Assembly (NCBI GenBank): GCA_030066045.1
Contig: JASJCJ010000036.1
Coordinates: 1 to 36,250 of the forward strand
Length of the DNA: 36,250 nt
Direction: 5' to 3'
Source: Calothrix sp. MO_167.B12
GTDB taxonomy: Bacteria > Cyanobacteriota > Cyanobacteriia > Cyanobacteriales > Nostocaceae
The notes under the pieces were generated by a model. It saw only the letters and a program-made list of their open reading frames with translations, made no database searches and was not told the origin of the DNA. The position numbers were made by a program, and so were the translations under genes. This document shows positions 33,700 to 36,250 of this stretch, piece after piece (position 1 is the first letter of the stretch; every line of letters begins with the position of its first letter).

Positions 33700-34108
33700 T
33701 GCAGTACGTTGCGGTTTTCGATACCAATATCTTGATTTCTGCTTTACTCTCTTCAAATAGTAATCCATTCAGATGCCTAGCATTAGCAAAAATTGGGCAG
33801 ATTGAATCTGTGACTTGCAAAGAAATCTTGGATGAGTTTGCAAATAAACTACTTCTAAAATTTAAATTTTCCGAAGAAATGGCGCGAGCAGCAGTTGAAG
33901 AGGTACGTGGTTTTTCTCGTCTAGTGGAAATTTCTGCAACACTCAAAGCAGTACCAGAAGATCCAGTGACATGGTTGTAGAGTGTGCGGTGATTGGCGGT
34001 GCAACTCATATTGTCACAGGTGATAAACATCTTTTAACTTTGGCAAATTATCAAAGCATTGCAATTTTAAAAGCAGCAGAGTTTGTCACATTGTTGTCAC
34101 AGTTGTAG
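33699..34108 (+). pseudogene. PIN-domain toxin, frameshifted near its C-terminus
   Basis: The first frame encodes 93 residues starting MQYVAVFDTNILISALLSS, the PIN N-terminus with its first acidic residue in FDTN, then SVTCKEILDEF. At about 33968 it ends in a stop (TWL then TAG). Shifting frame from ATG 33971 continues the family sequence: MVVECAVIGGATHIVTGDKH, then LLTLANYQSIAIL, to a stop at 34108. The TGDKHLL motif carrying a catalytic acidic residue is in the second frame, so the toxin is probably inactive. A net loss of one base, such as a four-base deletion after CCAGTG, would explain it. Confidence 0.82.
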
Positions 34109-34182
34109 CAGTTTTGCAAGCAACCCAAACTGTAAACCAGCATAGGCGCATTGCTTGCCTCAATGTACATAGGTTAATTTTT

Positions 34183-34947
34183 TTACTTTTCAACTGCTTC
34201 TAACCAAACCTGTAAATCATCCATTCCTTGAAAATCGAGTAATGCTACACCCAGATTTTCTAGTTGTTCCAAAGACAGGGTTTCAACACGCTGGCGCACT
34301 TGTTGGGGTAATTCTCCCACCCGTCGAGGTAGTTGACGCAGAATGAGGGATCTTTCTCCTGCTTCTCGACCTTCTTCCTTAATTTCCCTGTAAACTCGCG
34401 TTTCCTTGAGGGTAATTCCTAACATCTGTTCTACCTCCTTTTGGCTTAATTGCTCAAACTTGTACACCATTATGGTTGTTATCATTTCTATTATGGCGTG
34501 GCTTGATGGCTGAGATGCTTCCTGTTGACTCCTTGCTAATAAATATCTTGCTTCTTGTGGTGCTTTTTCTTCATCTACAGTAGTCAGTACCATCAATGCT
34601 ACCCACAAAGGTAATTGACGAATATCTCCCAATTCATCTAAATATATCCGATGTACTTGGTCTCCATTGAGTTGGTTGCGATGGGGATAAGTATCACTTT
34701 GTTCAATGTTGCGGGATGGGTAAATTATTACTACTTGCCAATCGCTGAATCTGTGACGATTACGGTAGAAATATAATGAGGATTCTGCAAATACCCTTTC
34801 GTAAAGTTGTTCATCCTTTTGAAACTGAACCTCACAGAAATACACAACTCCCAGATTTTCATTTTCTGGTGGGAGAAATACCCCATCTATTTCAAATGTA
34901 GGTTCTTTAACAGCTGCTTCGTTTATGATTAATTTGTTACCGACCAA
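34183..34947 (-). CDS. DUF2887/Rpn-family PD-(D/E)XK nuclease-like protein, N-terminally shortened
   Basis: This 254-residue protein belongs to the family of Rpn/DUF2887 nuclease-like proteins that are common and mobile in cyanobacteria. The core has EIDGVFLPPENENLG and VVYFCEVQFQKDE, with the D and E-x-Q of the PD-(D/E)XK fold, then VVIIYPSRNIEQ and RIYLDEL. The C-terminal third is helical. Family members normally have about 45 more residues before EIDGVF. Here the frame opens only at TTG 34947 (MVGNKLIINEAAV), with no ATG, and runs into the divergent HNH gene. The gene is therefore likely 5'-truncated and may be inactive. Confidence 0.68.
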   Translation of the reverse strand: MVGNKLIINEAAVKEPTFEIDGVFLPPENENLGVVYFCEVQFQKDEQLYERVFAESSLYFYRNRHRFSDWQVVIIYPSRNIEQSDTYPHRNQLNGDQVHRIYLDELGDIRQLPLWVALMVLTTVDEEKAPQEARYLLARSQQEASQPSSHAIIEMITTIMVYKFEQLSQKEVEQMLGITLKETRVYREIKEEGREAGERSLILRQLPRRVGELPQQVRQRVETLSLEQLENLGVALLDFQGMDDLQVWLEAVEK

Positions 34948-34989
34948 TCAAGTTGTTAAACAGCTTTTCAGAAAAATTACCTTGATTTT

Positions 34990-35775
34990 ATGGAAACATT
35001 TGAAGCAAAAATTATTGAAATTGCTACGAAGCAACCCAATCCTGAGGCTGAATACTACTCAATAACTTTTACTGCCAACTCAAGCGGAGAGGTGTTTTCG
35101 TCATGCTACTCTCACTTCGTTGGTTGGGAGAATTTAGACAGACGGATTGAGTTACGGGCAGCTTCATTAGTTAAAGCTAATAGGATGCTAAGTTTTTATC
35201 GAAGTATTGGAGAAATTTGTCTAGTTATTGACAGTCTTGAAGATGTAGCTATTTTCTTACTTTTTGGTGGACATGGTTTAGTCGAAAAGACTGTTGCTGA
35301 GAATGCCTTACCAGATCAACTCAAGCCTCAGCCCTGTGTTGCAACTACTCCATTTGGTAGATTCAAACATACTTTATCCCTACCAAAAGAAGTATTCAAT
35401 CGCGCTCCCTCTCCAAAGCAACGTATGAGAGTTATGCAAAGAGATGATTTTCGATGCCGCGTTTGTGGGCGACGATCAGCTGACTATGTTGATGTTGAAT
35501 TGCATATTCATCATATTCGACCGTGGGCGCAAGGTGGAATAACGCAAGATGAGAATCTAATCACCCTTTGCCACACTTGCCATAAAGGACTAGATCCGCA
35601 CTACAATCTAAAACTGTTCGATTTGATTTCATCAACAGGAATACAAGTTACTGCGGAGCAGTTATCGGAACAATATTGGCAAGGTGTCCGGCAATATCAG
35701 GAGACAATAACAAAAATACTATCCGGGGAAGCTGATGTCGGTAAAAAGACTAAACAACGCAAGAAAGCAAAATAA
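34990..35775 (+). CDS. HNH endonuclease-domain protein
   Basis: This 261-residue protein has an HNH nuclease at about residues 147-205: RCRVCGRRS (first CxxC), then VELHIHHIRPWAQGG with the catalytic His pair, and ENLITLCHTCHKGLDPHYN with the N and the second CxxC. Cysteines hold a structural zinc. The N-terminal 130 residues are of unknown fold and may bind the substrate or regulator. The C-terminus is basic (KKTKQRKKAK). It may be a restriction-like or homing-type nuclease. It lies divergently from the DUF2887 gene, in a decaying accessory stretch. Confidence 0.85.
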   Translation: METFEAKIIEIATKQPNPEAEYYSITFTANSSGEVFSSCYSHFVGWENLDRRIELRAASLVKANRMLSFYRSIGEICLVIDSLEDVAIFLLFGGHGLVEKTVAENALPDQLKPQPCVATTPFGRFKHTLSLPKEVFNRAPSPKQRMRVMQRDDFRCRVCGRRSADYVDVELHIHHIRPWAQGGITQDENLITLCHTCHKGLDPHYNLKLFDLISSTGIQVTAEQLSEQYWQGVRQYQETITKILSGEADVGKKTKQRKKAK

Positions 35776-36073
35776 CGTAGCTGCAATGTATGCCTAATAT
35801 CTCATGCACCTGACCAATGAGAGGTTATCTGTAGAGCGAGTGATCGAACTCTTCGCCAGAAACAAAGATTAATTTTATACTCCCAATGGCTAAAAACTTA
35901 ACTTTTCGTAGGTTGGGTTGAACGAAGTGAAACCCAACAGCAAGTAGGTTTGTGTTGGGTTTCGTACCTCAACCCAACCTACAATCATTAATCCGTTTAG
36001 AGTATAGTAAGGATTACGATCGCCCAAAATGTGTAAAAATCATGTTTGGTAACAAAGAACTTGCTAGATACAG
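35776..36073. repeat. Intergenic region with a large palindrome
   Basis: TAGGTTGGGTTGAACGAAGT and GAAACCCAAC (35909-35940) are mirrored by GTTGGGTTTCGTACCTCAAC and CCAACCTA (35955-35983). It is a known style of cyanobacterial interspersed palindrome. A HIP1-like CGATCGCC lies at about 36019. No gene is seen. Confidence 0.7.
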
Positions 36074-36250
36074 ATGGGGAATTTACTGAAGCTAGTATTA
36101 GCGATCGCTTTTTTATTATTTACCATCATTTACGGATACCAAAATACTAGCTTGGCTGCATCTGATGGTGGTTGGCAGGGAGAAATATTTCCCGGTGTAA
36201 ACTCTAGTAGCATGACTACGGATATAAAATCCTTCACTGTAGATGTTCAA
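36074..36250 (+). CDS. Exported protein of unknown function, cut by window end
   Basis: ATG 36074 opens a frame that runs off the window with 59 codons: MGNLLKLVLAIAFLLFTII followed by YGYQNTSLAASDGGW. The first 30 residues are a signal peptide, cut after SLA or LAA, and the mature start GGWQGEIFPGVNSSS suggests a secreted protein. I do not recognise the family. Bases 36060-36105, including its 5' end, have a degenerate copy at 33010-33055. The HIP1 octamer GCGATCGC sits inside the signal-peptide codons at 36101-36108. Confidence 0.6.
   Translation, partial: MGNLLKLVLAIAFLLFTIIYGYQNTSLAASDGGWQGEIFPGVNSSSMTTDIKSFTVDVQ

Overview
The window looks like a filamentous, heterocyst-forming type cyanobacterium (Nostocales-like). 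The reasons are frequent HIP1-like GCGATCGC octamers, many heptanucleotide tandem repeats (AAAAGTC, TCAGTTA, TTATTAC, TTGCCTA), dense palindromic and MITE-like intergenic repeats, a cyanoexosortase/PEP-CTERM operon, ComFB and pentapeptide-repeat proteins. No tRNA, rRNA or CRISPR array was seen.

Layout. 1-3.1 kb (minus): a cut methyltransferase, a LysM/M23 peptidoglycan peptidase, a Uma2 nuclease-like protein and a small exported protein. 3.7-5.1 kb: ahcY with a clear terminator. 5.15-5.64 kb: a GxxExxY gene framed by 40-45 bp terminal inverted repeats. 6.0-7.2 kb (minus): a DAHP synthase (aroF type) behind a ~335-nt leader holding a promoter, a hairpin/terminator module, an aromatic-rich leader peptide and a second terminator with a competing antiterminator. 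7.5-9.3 kb: a zinc-ribbon membrane protein and a J-domain/pentapeptide fusion. 9.4-13.9 kb (minus): a GT10 glycosyltransferase, then a cyanoexosortase A operon (PEP-CTERM target, exosortase, EpsI-like, HpsJ-like). 14.0-15.8 kb: MITE-like copies and a sulfotransferase between inverted 60-bp repeats.

15.9-24 kb is the most interesting part: a di-haem peroxidase, then four co-directional, closely spaced genes. They encode (1) a helical sensor/HAMP-like protein ending in an IS200-type TnpA domain whose HUH motif is lost; (2) a Cache-HAMP-class III cyclase-globin protein whose cyclase lacks several catalytic residues while the globin keeps its proximal His; (3) an MscS channel with a cyclic-nucleotide-binding domain lacking the phosphate-contacting Arg; (4) a PstS-like lipoprotein. 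I infer a membrane haem/ligand-sensing system made of repurposed, probably non-catalytic domains that may gate a channel.

24.3-31 kb: ComFB, a sulfotransferase in repeat-rich DNA, a P-loop kinase, LysE exporter, Thg1-like protein and MATE exporter. 30.8-32.9 kb: a HaeII-like restriction-modification pair. 33-36 kb: decaying accessory genes (a duplicated, truncated DUF2887/Rpn gene, an antitoxin plus frameshifted PIN toxin), an HNH nuclease and the start of an exported protein cut by the window end.
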